From Tolypothrix brevis GSE-NOS-MK-07-07A (GTDB lineage Bacteria; Cyanobacteriota; Cyanobacteriia; Cyanobacteriales; Nostocaceae): a stretch of DNA of 64,000 bases. The DNA is taken from contig JAHHIJ010000026.1 of the NCBI GenBank assembly GCA_019358985.1, positions 1 to 64,000 on the forward strand, read 5' to 3'. A model generated the notes under the pieces. It worked only from the letters and a program-made list of their open reading frames with translations, did no database searches and was not told the origin of the DNA. A program made the position numbers and the translations under genes. This document shows, piece after piece, positions 1-9,404 of this stretch (position 1 is its first letter; every line of letters starts with the position of its first letter).

Positions 1-20
1 TCCACCGGAACGTCTCTACA
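1..20. repeat. 3' half of a dispersed palindromic repeat, cut by the window edge
   Basis: The window opens with the right arm CCGGAACGTCTCTAC of the palindrome found complete at 36782, 37648, 58150 and 59309. The left arm lies outside the window. The next 175 bases up to uvrA hold no gene or clear signal. Confidence 0.6.
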
Positions 21-194
21 TATTTTCCACTAAAGAGTGTCTATTGTAGGCGATCGCCTAAAATTATCATAACTTCTATCCAAAGTTGCACGCTCATAAC
101 CAATAAGACAGCAGTACGACTGTTCTAAGACAGCAATAAAGGTAGTATTATTAAGGACTGTTACGCGCTGCCTCTATTTATTCAGCCTGCCGAT

Positions 195-3080
195 ATGTCA
201 GATCAAAAGCTTGCTGCATCATCACTAAATGGTCATCTTCCTCACCCCAACCCCAACAACCAGAATACCATTCGGATTCGCGGTGCGAGGCAGCATAATC
301 TGAAAAATATTGATTTAGAATTGCCACGCGATCGCCTGATTGTCTTTACTGGGGTTTCTGGTTCTGGCAAGTCTTCCTTGGCATTTGATACCATTTTCGC
401 CGAAGGACAGCGCCGCTACGTGGAATCTCTCAGCGCCTACGCACGGCAATTTTTGGGACAATTAGATAAACCTGATGTCGAAGCGATTGAAGGTTTGAGT
501 CCGGCGATTTCCATCGACCAAAAATCAACTTCTCATAACCCGCGCTCCACGGTGGGAACTGTAACAGAAATTTACGATTACTTGCGTTTATTGTTTGGAC
601 GTGCTGGTGAACCCCATTGTCCGATATGCGATCGCTGTATTGCACCGCAAACTATCGACGAGATGGTTGATCGAATTATGGATTTAAGCGATCGTACACG
701 TTTCCAGATCCTGGCGCCTGTTGTTCGAGGTAAAAAAGGCACCCATAAAAAGCTTTTATCAAGTCTTGCCTCTCAAGGTTTTGTCCGCATCCGCGTTAAT
801 GGGGAAGTGCGAGAATTATCTGATTCAATTGACTTAGATAAAAATCTTACCCACACCATTGAAGTTGTAATTGACCGTCTTGTGAAAAAAGACGGTATAC
901 AAGAGCGTTTGGTAGATTCCCTTTCTACGTGCTTAAAACAATCAAGTGGTATTGCTACCATAGTTATTACTCCATCTTCTGACAACGAACAAGAGACAAG
1001 CGAACAAGAACTAGTGTTTTCGGAAAATTTTGCATGTCCCGAACATGGGGCAGTAATGGAGGAATTATCACCGCGATTGTTCTCGTTTAACTCACCTTAT
1101 GGTGCTTGTCCTAATTGTCATGGATTAGGAAGTTTAAGAAGATTTTCGCCAGATTTGGTAGTACCCGATCCAGAAGCACCTGTGTATGCAGCGATCGCAC
1201 CTTGGTCAGAGAAAGATAATTCTTATTATTTGGAGTTATTATATAAGGTTGGGCAAGCTTATGATTTTGAACTTCAAAATAACTGGTATCAGTTAACAGA
1301 TGAACAGCGTCAAGTTATTTTGTATGGAGAAGAAACCGCAGATCAAAATAAACACAGTTACAAAGGGGCAATTCCGATTTTACAGCGACAATATGAAGGT
1401 GGTTCAGAATTAATTAAGCAGAAATTAGAGCAGTATTTAGTAGATCAACCGTGTGAAGTTTGTCACGGAAAACGCTTAAAACCGGAAGCTTTAGCGGTGC
1501 AGTTGGGACAGTATAGGATGACAGATTTAAGTGGTGTATCCATACGCGATTGTCGCCAGAGAATTGACGAATTAAAATTGAGCGATCGGCAATTGCAAAT
1601 CGCTGATTTAGTCCTGCGAGAAATTAAATCAAGATTGCAATTTTTGCTCGATGTCGGATTAGATTATCTTACCCTTGACCGTCCAGCAATGACACTTTCC
1701 GGTGGAGAAGCGCAACGAATTCGTTTAGCAACTCAAATTGGTTCTGGTTTAACAGGAGTTCTCTACGTTTTAGATGAACCAAGTATCGGTTTGCATCAAA
1801 GAGATAATGGACGCTTGCTGCAAACTTTAACTAAATTACGCGATTTGGGTAATACGTTAATTGTAGTTGAGCATGATGAAGAAACAATTCGTGCAGCTAA
1901 CCACATTGTTGATATTGGTCCTGGTGCCGGAATTCACGGCGGATATATAATTGCTCAAGGTGATTTACAAGCGTTATTAACGGCAGAAAAATCTTTAACT
2001 GGTGCGTATTTATCTGGACGAAGAGTAATTGAAACTCCAGTGGAAAGACGGAAAGGAAATGGACGAAGTTTGATAATTGAAAATGCTCATCGCAACAACT
2101 TAAAAAATATCGATGTCGAAATTCCTCTAGGTAAACTTGTTGCTGTTACTGGTGTTTCTGGTTCCGGAAAATCTACTTTAATTAATGAATTACTTTACCC
2201 AGCATTGCAACATCAACTGACAAAAAAAGTTCCTTTACCCAAACATTTGCAGGGAATTAAGGGATTAAATGCTGTTGATAAAGCAATTGTAATTGATCAA
2301 TCGCCTATTGGACGCACGCCGCGTTCTAATCCTGCAACTTACACGGGGGTTTTTGATGTTATTCGCGAAGTATTTTCGCAAACAGTAGAAGCGAAAGCGA
2401 GAGGTTACAAACCTGGACAATTTTCTTTCAACGTTAAAGGTGGACGTTGTGAAGCTTGCAGCGGACAGGGTGTAAATGTCATTGAAATGAACTTTTTGCC
2501 AGATGTTTACGTGCAATGCGAAGTTTGTAAAGGTGCAAGATATAATCGAGAAACTTTGCAAGTGAAGTACAAAGATAAGTCTATTTCTGATGTTCTCAAT
2601 ATGACAGTTGAGGAAAGTTTAGACTTTTTCCAAAATATTCCCAAAGCTTTTACCCGGTTGCAAACTTTGGTAGATGTGGGACTGGGTTACATTCAATTAG
2701 GACAACCTGCAACAACTTTATCTGGTGGAGAAGCCCAGCGGGTGAAATTAGCCACTGAATTATCACGTCGCGCTACAGGAAAGACGCTTTATTTAATTGA
2801 TGAACCGACTACAGGTTTATCTTTTTACGATGTCCACAAATTGTTAGATGTATTGCAACGTTTAGTAGATAAAGGAAATTCAATTTTAGTAATTGAACAC
2901 AATTTAGATGTGATTCGTTGTTCTGATTGGTTGATAGATTTGGGTCCCGAAGGTGGGGATAAAGGAGGAGAAATAATTGCAGTGGGGACACCGGAAGATG
3001 TAGCGAAGAATCCGAAGTCTTATACTGGGCAATATTTGCAGCAAGTTTTGCAGCAATATCCAGCAAGTAAGGTAGGTTAG
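195..3080 (+). CDS. uvrA: UvrABC system protein A (excinuclease ABC subunit A)
   Basis: UvrA is the damage-recognition ATPase of nucleotide excision repair; as a dimer it loads UvrB onto distorted DNA in the cytoplasm. The 961 residues have the full family layout. The first ABC half has Walker [10 protein letters not shown] at about residues 53-61 and an incomplete-looking early Cys cluster (CPICDRC, about 142-148). An ABC signature [12 protein letters not shown] lies near 499. The second Walker [10 protein letters not shown] is near 653, the four-Cys zinc module (CEAC...CEVC) near 752-778, and the second signature [12 protein letters not shown] near 841. The length matches other cyanobacterial UvrA proteins. 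The ATG gives an N-terminus about 25 residues ahead of the conserved start of the fold, and no strong ribosome site precedes it. It stands alone with no uvrB or uvrC nearby. Function is assigned from family knowledge and is secure. Confidence 0.98.
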   Translation: MSDQKLAASSLNGHLPHPNPNNQNTIRIRGARQHNLKNIDLELPRDRLIVFTGVSGSGKSSLAFDTIFAEGQRRYVESLSAYARQFLGQLDKPDVEAIEGLSPAISIDQKSTSHNPRSTVGTVTEIYDYLRLLFGRAGEPHCPICDRCIAPQTIDEMVDRIMDLSDRTRFQILAPVVRGKKGTHKKLLSSLASQGFVRIRVNGEVRELSDSIDLDKNLTHTIEVVIDRLVKKDGIQERLVDSLSTCLKQSSGIATIVITPSSDNEQETSEQELVFSENFACPEHGAVMEELSPRLFSFNSPYGACPNCHGLGSLRRFSPDLVVPDPEAPVYAAIAPWSEKDNSYYLELLYKVGQAYDFELQNNWYQLTDEQRQVILYGEETADQNKHSYKGAIPILQRQYEGGSELIKQKLEQYLVDQPCEVCHGKRLKPEALAVQLGQYRMTDLSGVSIRDCRQRIDELKLSDRQLQIADLVLREIKSRLQFLLDVGLDYLTLDRPAMTLSGGEAQRIRLATQIGSGLTGVLYVLDEPSIGLHQRDNGRLLQTLTKLRDLGNTLIVVEHDEETIRAANHIVDIGPGAGIHGGYIIAQGDLQALLTAEKSLTGAYLSGRRVIETPVERRKGNGRSLIIENAHRNNLKNIDVEIPLGKLVAVTGVSGSGKSTLINELLYPALQHQLTKKVPLPKHLQGIKGLNAVDKAIVIDQSPIGRTPRSNPATYTGVFDVIREVFSQTVEAKARGYKPGQFSFNVKGGRCEACSGQGVNVIEMNFLPDVYVQCEVCKGARYNRETLQVKYKDKSISDVLNMTVEESLDFFQNIPKAFTRLQTLVDVGLGYIQLGQPATTLSGGEAQRVKLATELSRRATGKTLYLIDEPTTGLSFYDVHKLLDVLQRLVDKGNSILVIEHNLDVIRCSDWLIDLGPEGGDKGGEIIAVGTPEDVAKNPKSYTGQYLQQVLQQYPASKVG

Positions 3081-3136
3081 TGAAATATAACGCACCTGAG
3101 ATTTACATCTAATTTGCCGTTATTAGGTATTGAATC

Positions 3137-3234
3137 AATAGACATCTCCAGAAAACAATGTAGAGACGTAGCAGTGCTACGTCTCTACAAGAGTTTGGGA
3201 CAAGGCATAGTTCATTTCCACTCCCATGTCTAAT
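3137..3234. mobile_element. MITE (family A, copy 1), about 98 bp
   Basis: A non-coding unit runs from AATAGACATCTCCAG to CATGTCTAAT and carries a central palindrome (GTAGAGACGTAGC / GCTACGTCTCTAC, 3160-3188). A near-identical copy lies at 3905-4002, on the other side of a small gene, and others at 12617, 12708, 27231 and 60411. Short inverted ends, repetition and lack of coding capacity suggest a non-autonomous mobile element; no transposase of matching ends is in the window. Confidence 0.7.
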
Positions 3235-3275
3235 GTTAGGTTATAGTCGTCGATGTCAAAAAGTTCTTACCACTG

Positions 3276-3494
3276 ATGATTATTTGGTTGAATGGAGCCT
3301 TTGGTGTTGGTAAAACCCAAACTGCCTTCGAGTTACACAGTCGAATCCCTGGTAGTTTTGTATTCGATCCTGAACAAATAGGCTTTTCCCTTCGTAAAAT
3401 TACACCGTCAGAAATGCGTAAAGATTTTCAAGATCATCCGATTTTGCACACTTTTCGTAGCTTTTTACGACTGATGATGTGCATTAAGTTATAA
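3276..3494 (+). pseudogene. Truncated P-loop ATPase fragment (TmrB-like N-terminus)
   Basis: The 72 residues begin with a hydrophobic strand and a Walker A loop (GAFGVGKT, about 8-15), followed by a region typical of the start of small AAA/TmrB-type nucleotide-binding proteins that occur singly in many bacteria. Those proteins are usually about 170-190 residues long. Here homology-like sequence fades after about residue 55 (DFQDHP) and the frame ends soon after, with no continuation in the next few hundred bases. I read it as a decayed 5' remnant lying between two MITE copies. The family link rests on recognising the N-terminal pattern and is moderate; whether it is still translated cannot be told. 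Confidence 0.5.
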
Positions 3495-3561
3495 TCTGAA
3501 GGTTTCGCAGATTTATCACTCTGAGATTTTTGTTACTGTTAATTAAACGGAGCAAATCATT

Positions 3562-3777
3562 CTATGTTGTGCGTGCTAAAGCTAAATCACGAATTAGCGG
3601 GACTCTGGAACTAATGTAAGCACTTATGATGCCAGTTTCTTCGCTCGTTAGAAATTTCTTGTTTTCCAACTGGTTTAGTAACTGCTGAGTTAGTTCCGCA
3701 TCATTGAATCCCAAAAGAATATTGGTCTGGGTTTCCTCAATTACAAGCCAAATCTGACGTAATATCGAAGAGTTCAT
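3562..3777 (-). CDS. Conserved-looking small hypothetical protein (71 aa)
   Basis: A 71-residue soluble protein with no recognised motif; it looks mostly helical, ending in an acidic-to-basic helix pair. The start was chosen at the internal ATG (MNSSILRQIW) rather than 45 bases upstream because a good ribosome site (GAGGA) sits about 9 bases before it. It is bracketed by MITE copies at 3137 and 3905. Pattern and length resemble short hypothetical proteins common in filamentous cyanobacteria, but I cannot name a family or a function. Confidence 0.55.
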   Translation of the reverse strand: MNSSILRQIWLVIEETQTNILLGFNDAELTQQLLNQLENKKFLTSEETGIISAYISSRVPLIRDLALARTT

Positions 3778-3904
3778 CGGATATATCCTCACTGCTACAG
3801 CTTGTTCTCTGTTAAAGAGCATAACATTGCTTTCGCAAATCTAAAGACAATCTTAAGATATATATTTTGCCAAAGCCTGAAAGTACGTAAAAGTTAACTA
3901 AATT

Positions 3905-4002
3905 AATAGACATCTCCAGAAAACAATGTAAAGACGTAGCAGTGCTACGTCTCTACAAGGGTTTGGGGCAACGCATAGTTCATTTCCACTCCTATGTCTA
4001 AT
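3905..4002. mobile_element. MITE (family A, copy 2), about 98 bp
   Basis: Nearly the same sequence and length as the copy at 3137 in the same orientation, with the palindrome at 3928-3956 and the ending ATGTCTAAT. It abuts the 3' end of the DUF2358 gene, and so could supply an RNA hairpin at that gene's end. Confidence 0.7.
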
Positions 4003-4008
4003 GAAAAT

Positions 4009-4443
4009 CTAAGCTTTACCGCTTTCTCCTTTGCGGATAAACTGGCTCAAAATCTCACTTGGCTTGCGATCCCAGGTATCGATATGCTCATATATAAGAT
4101 TATCTGAGTTCAGTTTGTAAGTAGAGTAGCCATTAAAGAGTACACGCGCTTTCCAAGGAACACGCAAAACACCGCGAACCGTCCACTTTGCCAAAATAGT
4201 ATCTTTAGCTTCTTGATGCACCTCGTGGAGGTCGAAATAAATCTGCGTGAAAAATAATTGAGCGTGAAATCGCAAAGTCCAAAAGATAATGCGATAGTTG
4301 ATTTTGCCTTTAAATTTATTTACTGGGTCGCTAAAATAGATATCCTGGCTATAGATGTCGTAGGAAATATCCTGCTGAAAAAGTGTTGGTAAATCGTGTT
4401 TGAGAGTTTTGATTACATCTTGCATCTTATATTGATATTTCAT
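4009..4443 (-). CDS. DUF2358 domain protein
   Basis: A 144-residue soluble protein that matches my recollection of the cyanobacterial and plastid DUF2358 family. It has an N-terminal helix, then the characteristic block around ISYDIYSQDIYFSDPVN (about 26-42), an aromatic-rich helix (YRIIFWTLRFHAQ), and a C-terminal sheet ending in a conserved HIDTWDRKP (about 121-129). The predicted shape is an NTF2/SnoaL-like cone; no catalytic residues can be assigned. The function of the family is unknown to me. The full expected length is present and the single ATG is the natural start. It is transcribed alone, divergent from the LptA-like gene. Confidence 0.8.
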   Translation of the reverse strand: MKYQYKMQDVIKTLKHDLPTLFQQDISYDIYSQDIYFSDPVNKFKGKINYRIIFWTLRFHAQLFFTQIYFDLHEVHQEAKDTILAKWTVRGVLRVPWKARVLFNGYSTYKLNSDNLIYEHIDTWDRKPSEILSQFIRKGESGKA

Positions 4444-4628
4444 GCGATCGCCCTCTAAATTTGCTCAAATAACCTACAAAACAGTGAAAATTAACCCTGT
4501 AAATATAACGATAAGATAGTTGTCATCAAAATCTTTTATACATATAACTTTAGTTGCATTTATATAATTACCGATATGTGATAAATTCACAGCAGACAAA
4601 CGAAAAATAGCGTTTTCGAGATTTAATT

Positions 4629-5024
4629 ATGAGTTCCCTATCTGTTCGGCGGATTGTTTTGTCTTTTTTACTACCAGCAACTTTAACCACCGTAACTTCA
4701 CTTTCTATAATCATAAACAGTGTTCACTCTCAACAACTAGACACACAGCCATCAGGGACAACAACCATCAAGCAAACAACCGTGCCAGCGGATGTCTATA
4801 TTTGGCAAGGTAATGTTAAGTTTGATTTCAAAGCCGCGAAGATTAATGCCACAGCAGATAAAGCTGAAGTATTCCCCAAAGAAGGTAAAGTTGTTTTGAC
4901 TGGGAATGTAAAAATCCTTCAAAACGGAAAAATTCAGGAAACTGATACCGTAACGTATTCGTTTAAAGAGGAAGACAATTTCAACTTGACTGCCGATAAA
5001 GTGATAGCCTCAAACTTCAGGTAA
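4629..5024 (+). CDS. LptA/OstA-like periplasmic protein
   Basis: 131 residues. The N-terminus (about 1-34) is a Sec signal peptide with a hydrophobic core and a likely cleavage after VHS. The rest is a run of short beta strands with the LptA/OstA pattern: NVKFDFKAAKINATADKAEV followed by GKVVLTGNVKILQNGKIQ. Proteins of this group bridge lipopolysaccharide transport across the periplasm. This one is shorter than typical LptA and is not next to lptB, lptC or lptD, so direct involvement in LPS transport is only an inference. It converges with the GH10-like gene and shares a terminator-like hairpin with it. Confidence 0.65.
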   Translation: MSSLSVRRIVLSFLLPATLTTVTSLSIIINSVHSQQLDTQPSGTTTIKQTTVPADVYIWQGNVKFDFKAAKINATADKAEVFPKEGKVVLTGNVKILQNGKIQETDTVTYSFKEEDNFNLTADKVIASNFR

Positions 5025-5049
5025 TCGGTACATATTTGGTAGTTACCTG

Positions 5050-5086
5050 CTTCAGCCCTAAATAATTATTATTACGAGGGCTGAAG
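5050..5086. terminator. Bidirectional hairpin between convergent genes
   Basis: CTTCAGCCCT and AGGGCTGAAG form a perfect 10-bp stem around an AT-rich 17-base loop, lying exactly between the stops of two convergent genes. There is no long T run, so it may act as a weak terminator or mRNA end-stabiliser for both. Confidence 0.6.
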
Positions 5087-5092
5087 CTTTCA

Positions 5093-6244
5093 TTAGGAAA
5101 TATTTCTCCAAAAGTTAAGCAACTTCTGGGATATTGAAGATGGCTTGTTGTTAGCAACAGCAACGTTACTCAAATCTAACAAAGAGGGAAATGAGGCATT
5201 CTCACTATAAGCATTATTTTGCAAGACCTTAGCGAGAGCGTTATTATTATCTCGCAAACCTTCGTAAAAAAAGAATACCTCTCCAGAAATACCGCGATCG
5301 CGATTGTACTCGATTGCCTGCATCAGATATTCTGCACTTATCGAGTAGTTTCCCAACTTGATCAAAATTCCCGGTGCTAACCTCGGTGATATCACTGCAA
5401 ATTGCTTTTTTACCAACTGATCGATAATAGATTTATAACTTGGGAAATCAAGGCGATAAACCTGGGGGTGGATTGTATCTACTATTTTCTGTTCTAGCCA
5501 TTTGGGAGAGTCTTGGAGATACTCCTTCAATGCCCAATCAGGAATATTTGGAGCCATTGACACCAAAAGGTTCGGATTTACCGCTTTGACTTGTTGATAA
5601 AGACGTGCTAAAAAGTCGGTGAGAATATTTGCTCGCCATTGTAACCATTGCTTATCCTGAGGATTTCGTGGCGGATTTTTCCGAAATGAGGAGTGATAGC
5701 GTTGCACAGTTAGTTGGTCGTAACCTCCCTCACTAGGCAAAGCTGGCAGGCGATCGTCTCCTTGAATGCCATCAACATCATAATTCTTCACAACTTCTAG
5801 CACCAAGTTCAACATAAAATTTTGCACTTGGGGGTCAAGGGAATTGAGCCAGTCAAAGCCGTTTTTATTGACTAAATTGCCATCGCGATCGCGTGCTGCC
5901 CATTCAGGTTTTTTTGCCAGTAACATCCCCCCATTCAAATTGTAGGAACTCGCAAAGCCGTATTCAAACCAAGGAATGACTTTTAGCCCTACCCGACGTG
6001 CTTCTGCAATCACTTCTGCTAAAGGATCGCGATCGACAAAAACCGGGTCAATTCTCACACCAAAAGTCTGTTGCATCACTTTACTAGGATACAACGTTAG
6101 TGCCTTAGTCCAAACCACGGGAAATACTACATTAAATCCTGTCTGGGCGAGGAAATCCATCGCTTCGGCAATGCGTTCCCTTGACTTGAAAACCTGACTA
6201 CCAGTAGTAGTAAGCCAAACGCCCCGTGTTTCAATTCTTGTCAT
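5093..6244 (-). CDS. GH10-like (GHL10/DUF187-type) glycoside hydrolase family protein
   Basis: The 383 residues start with RGVWLTTTGSQV, the mark of the glycosyl-hydrolase-like 10 (GHL10) family, and continue as a TIM barrel: FNVVFPVVWTKA, the strand VIPWFEYGF, YDVDGIQGDD (about 153-162), LLVSMAP, and IHPQVYRLD. Acidic residues at the ends of the strands (E in WFEYGF, D in GIQGDD) are candidate catalytic residues. Many relatives are exported, but no signal peptide is visible here, so this version is probably cytoplasmic. The substrate is unknown; bacterial relatives are thought to act on glycans of the wall or sheath. The frame is intact with a clean ATG. Confidence 0.8.
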   Translation of the reverse strand: MTRIETRGVWLTTTGSQVFKSRERIAEAMDFLAQTGFNVVFPVVWTKALTLYPSKVMQQTFGVRIDPVFVDRDPLAEVIAEARRVGLKVIPWFEYGFASSYNLNGGMLLAKKPEWAARDRDGNLVNKNGFDWLNSLDPQVQNFMLNLVLEVVKNYDVDGIQGDDRLPALPSEGGYDQLTVQRYHSSFRKNPPRNPQDKQWLQWRANILTDFLARLYQQVKAVNPNLLVSMAPNIPDWALKEYLQDSPKWLEQKIVDTIHPQVYRLDFPSYKSIIDQLVKKQFAVISPRLAPGILIKLGNYSISAEYLMQAIEYNRDRGISGEVFFFYEGLRDNNNALAKVLQNNAYSENASFPSLLDLSNVAVANNKPSSISQKLLNFWRNIS

Positions 6245-6327
6245 TTCTAAAACACCAAAATTCTTAGCGCCGCACTCTTTATACCATTTTACTTACAATA
6301 TAATATTTTCTTTAGCCTCAATTAATT

Positions 6328-7194
6328 ATGTCTGTAATCAAAGATTCTTGGCAGCACGAATACATCACGACTAACGGAATTAAGCTACACTACGTCACTC
6401 AGGGGGAAGGTCCCTTGATGTTAATGTTGCATGGATTTCCGGAATTTTGGTACTCTTGGCGGCATCAAATACCTGAATTTGCGGCATATTATAAAGTCGT
6501 TGCTGTTGATTTGCGTGGCTACAATGATAGCGACAAACCAAATCAGCAATCAGCTTATAGCATGGATGAATTTGTCAAAGATGTCAAAGGAGTAATTCAA
6601 GGATTGGGATATGAAAAGTGTGTTTTAGTCGGACATGATTGGGGAGGTGCGATCGCCTGGAATTTCGCTTACGAATATCCCGCAATGGTTGAGCAATTAA
6701 TCATACTCAATTTGCCTCACCCTGCCAAGTTTTCCCAAGGTTTCCGCACTATTCAACAATTGCTACGTAGTTATTATATCTTCTTTTTCCAATTGCCTTT
6801 AATACCCGAATTATTAATTCAAATGGGAGATTATCAACCAATCGAAATGGCTTTTAAAGGTATGGCAATCAATAAGAGTGCTTTCACCAAAGCAGATATT
6901 GATGCTTACAAAAATGCCGCAGCTAAACGCGGTGCTTTAACAGCAATGTTAAACTATTACCGCAACGTTTTTCAACTCATATTGCTAAATCAAAATTGGG
7001 GTATTTTAGAAGTGCCAACTTTAATGATTTGGGGAGAAAAAGATACCGCGTTGGGTAAGGAACTAACTTATGGAACAGAGGCTTATGTGAGAGACTTTCA
7101 AATCAAATATATTCCCAATTGTAGTCATTGGGTGCAGCAAGAGGAGCCTGAGTTAGTTAATCAGTATATGCGAGACTTTTTGTATATTAAATAA
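6328..7194 (+). CDS. Alpha/beta hydrolase, epoxide hydrolase / haloalkane dehalogenase type
   Basis: 288 residues of the alpha/beta-hydrolase fold. The oxyanion motif HGFPEFWYSWRHQ (about 35-47) and the nucleophile elbow GHDWGG (Asp104) are those of soluble epoxide hydrolases and haloalkane dehalogenases, which use Asp rather than Ser. A MIWGEKD block carries the likely acid residue, and the catalytic His is in NCSHWVQQEEP (His267). A cap domain lies between about residues 135 and 215. The substrate cannot be told from sequence. It starts at a simple ATG 83 bases from the divergent GH10-like gene and is followed by a palindrome at 7274. Confidence 0.85.
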   Translation: MSVIKDSWQHEYITTNGIKLHYVTQGEGPLMLMLHGFPEFWYSWRHQIPEFAAYYKVVAVDLRGYNDSDKPNQQSAYSMDEFVKDVKGVIQGLGYEKCVLVGHDWGGAIAWNFAYEYPAMVEQLIILNLPHPAKFSQGFRTIQQLLRSYYIFFFQLPLIPELLIQMGDYQPIEMAFKGMAINKSAFTKADIDAYKNAAAKRGALTAMLNYYRNVFQLILLNQNWGILEVPTLMIWGEKDTALGKELTYGTEAYVRDFQIKYIPNCSHWVQQEEPELVNQYMRDFLYIK

Positions 7195-7593
7195 TCAATA
7201 AATTTTTGACTTATTCGGTAGAAGAGAATTATCTTCTCTGTACCTGAATTTATTGATACCATAAATTCAAACGGTATACTGAGTACTTATTCCTAAATAA
7301 ATACTCAGTATACCTCGAATATTTTCTAATCTTACAAAATATTTACCCGAAGCCTGTGCCGTACTGCCCAGCAGTCGGCGTAGGTACTTCACTAAAATAA
7401 ATTTTTGGCTAATCAGCCAGAGATGCAAAAGAAACACCAAAATTTTATCATAGCATCTCCGTTATGATTATAAAACAAGACTTGTATCACAAATTAATTG
7501 TGTAGTCAATCTGTGTCCTCAAAGAATTTAGTGAGATAATAAAAATCGTGAGGAACAGAACGGATGCAACTGATGTTGCAAAGAGGAAGAATT
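7195..7593. other. Gene-free stretch of 399 bp
   Basis: AT-rich spacer. It holds the palindrome at 7274-7313 and, at its end, the ribosome site AGAGGAAG that sets the pentapeptide-protein start. I see no gene or RNA structure in the rest. Confidence 0.5.
7274..7313. terminator. Perfect 12-bp inverted repeat, terminator-like
   Basis: GTATACTGAGTA and TACTCAGTATAC pair perfectly around a 16-base A/T loop. It lies 80 bases downstream of the hydrolase gene and could end or stabilise that transcript. It lacks a U tract, so a protein-binding palindrome is the alternative. Confidence 0.45.
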
Positions 7594-8049
7594 ATGAAAC
7601 TTAAGCTATTAGCAGCTTTAATCTTGGCAACTCCCCTATTTTTTGCGAATGTAGTGAACGCGAAAAATCCCCAAGATTTACAAAAACTGCTTACAACTGG
7701 GGAATGTGCTAAGTGCAATCTATCAGGAGCCAACCTCAGTGGTGCTCATTTAATTGGTGCTGACTTGAGAGGGGCAAATCTATCAGGAGCCAACCTCAAA
7801 GGTGCAAATCTTGAAGGTGCTGATTTAACTAACGCCAATTTGGGTGGTGCTAACTTAACTTCAGCTTTTCTTACCAATGTTGATTTTAAGCAAGCTAATC
7901 TGAATGCGGCAAATTTGACTAAAGCGACAATCCATGATTCTAATGTGTATCAGGCATCAATGAACGATCTAAATATCGCTGATGCTAGCATATTTAATAC
8001 AGGCATCGGTATCGGGGGCGAAGATGCAGAGATTCCCGATTGGCGCTAA
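7594..8049 (+). CDS. Secreted pentapeptide-repeat protein
   Basis: 151 residues. A signal peptide (MKLKLLAALILATPLFFANVVNA) is followed by about 45 residues containing CAKCN and then a run of A(D/N)LxG-type pentapeptides (for example ANLSGANLKGANLEGADLTN), which fold as a right-handed quadrilateral beta helix. The ATG was chosen because AGAGGAAGAATT directly precedes it and it begins the signal peptide; an upstream in-frame ATG would put a charged extension ahead of the signal. Two copies of the stretch CTATCAGGAGCCAACCTCA show recent internal duplication. Many such proteins occur in cyanobacterial periplasm and thylakoid lumen; no function can be given. It stands alone. Confidence 0.85.
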   Translation: MKLKLLAALILATPLFFANVVNAKNPQDLQKLLTTGECAKCNLSGANLSGAHLIGADLRGANLSGANLKGANLEGADLTNANLGGANLTSAFLTNVDFKQANLNAANLTKATIHDSNVYQASMNDLNIADASIFNTGIGIGGEDAEIPDWR

Positions 8050-8105
8050 GTTAAATTTGGCTGGCATTTCCAAATACAGCAGTGTATCGGTCTAATCCAA
8101 TACAC

Positions 8106-8135
8106 GTAAGAGACGTAGCACTGCTACGTCTCTAC
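8106..8135. repeat. Dispersed palindromic repeat, GCACTGC core
   Basis: Arms GAGACGTAG / CTACGTCTC around CACTG. It is the same family as 3160 but with the central bases swapped, keeping the pairing. Confidence 0.7.
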
Positions 8136-8539
8136 AAGGAGAGCGGTTTTATATATATCATTTACCTGAAATCTGCTGTAAAATACTGGCTGGCGGTTTT
8201 TGGGGATAAAGGAAAAACACCCATCTAATTTTTTCCAGTTTTTAGCCCCTTACCCTCTTCATGAATCTTAATTAAGTCAAATACAATCAAGTTTTCAAAA
8301 CGCTTCAGCATGTACTGCATAATCGTCTAAAAGTCAAGACGATATGATGAATAAAAAATTTTGATGAAGTATGAATATTAATGCCAATGAGTTAACTGAC
8401 GATCGCAGCTTAAGATAGCTTTAATATCATGTAAAATCGGCGTTTAGACTTGTATAAGTAAGAGGTGGATTGATTTTCGCATGATTTGTAATGATTTAAG
8501 GGCGATCGCTCTTAACTTACAGAATGCTGGATAATTACT

Positions 8540-8632
8540 AGGACTTACGCACTCAGTCACGAGAAAACAAGACTTAGATAGGTGCTTCCTTGCGTCGCAA
8601 TGACGGAAATACGTAGACTGTGCGTAAGTCCT
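8540..8632. mobile_element. MITE (family B), 93 bp, AGGACTTACGCAC ends
   Basis: Perfect 13-bp terminal inverted repeats (AGGACTTACGCAC / GTGCGTAAGTCCT) enclose 67 non-coding bases. A homologous copy lies at 57823-58015, interrupted by a second element. This copy appears to be the uninterrupted form. Confidence 0.75.
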
Positions 8633-8885
8633 GATTACCTTCTGTAGGATTCTAGTTGGATTTATTGAAATCAACTTAGAATCTTTACTTTGAACGAGGG
8701 CAAAGCTGACTTCTAACTTATTCTTCCTGCTGGGTTTTGACCTTGTAGTTGATGAAGTAGTGGAAACAGGCAATTATGGTGATAGCAAACCGAAACTTTT
8801 TTGTACTTTATAATCAATCGTGCTGATTGGTTGTAACTATCCGGATAAGACTCACTCAACCGTTGTAAAAATTATGGAAGGCAAA

Positions 8886-9314
8886 ATGCAAGAACCGGAA
8901 TACAAGGAAACTAAGTCCCCAGAAGCAACTATGACAGATATCAACAATCAAACAGGAACCATAACCAAAATCCAACCCACGATGGAAACTCAGGATCAAT
9001 TGCGACAATACGGAGAACAAATTTCGCAATTTTTGGCAACACTGCCCGAATACGTGGGAAACTTCTTCAATGACTATAAACAGCCCTTAGTTAGCATTGG
9101 TTTAATTTTGGGAGCAATCGTCAGCGTCAAGGTACTCTTGGCAGTATTGGATGCTTTGAATGATATTCCTTTAGTAGCACCTAGCTTTGAGTTGATTGGT
9201 ATTGGATACTCTGCCTGGTTTGTTTACCGCTATTTACTCAAAGCTTCAACTCGTCAAGAGTTAAATAGTGAAATCACAACGCTCAAATCACAAGTTGTCG
9301 GCAAAGACGCTTAA
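8886..9314 (+). CDS. CAAD-domain membrane protein
   Basis: 142 residues. The N-terminal 50 are polar and Glu/Lys/Thr-rich; the remainder has two hydrophobic segments (about 72-95 and 103-122) and a C-terminal helix. The pattern FFNDYKQPLVSIGLILGAI with LNDIPLVAPSFELIGIGYSAWF is that of the CAAD domain, first described as an appendage of some cyanobacterial aminoacyl-tRNA synthetases and related to plant CURT1 thylakoid-curvature proteins. The domain anchors proteins in thylakoid membranes. The start at ATG 8886 is preferred because GGAAGG lies 5-10 bases upstream; an upstream GTG would add 22 residues. It is a free-standing CAAD protein, likely a thylakoid membrane organiser. Confidence 0.8.
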   Translation: MQEPEYKETKSPEATMTDINNQTGTITKIQPTMETQDQLRQYGEQISQFLATLPEYVGNFFNDYKQPLVSIGLILGAIVSVKVLLAVLDALNDIPLVAPSFELIGIGYSAWFVYRYLLKASTRQELNSEITTLKSQVVGKDA

Positions 9315-9404
9315 AAAAAGTATGAAGTATGAAGGATGAAGGATAAAGGATGAATTTACTTGTCCTTCTCCTCATACTTTAAATGAGCGATCGCATTACA
9401 AATC

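Larger units (their letters stand above)
8050..8885. other. Gene-free stretch rich in small repeats
   Basis: It holds a palindromic repeat (8106-8135) and a complete MITE (8540-8632). Short frames on either strand lack ribosome sites and protein-like composition. The promoter of the CAAD gene should lie in the last 200 bases, but no consensus boxes are convincing. Confidence 0.5.

Noticed and set aside
8444-8773. Open frame of 109 codons on the minus strand
   Set aside because: It spans a complete MITE, lacks a ribosome site and has no protein-like pattern.
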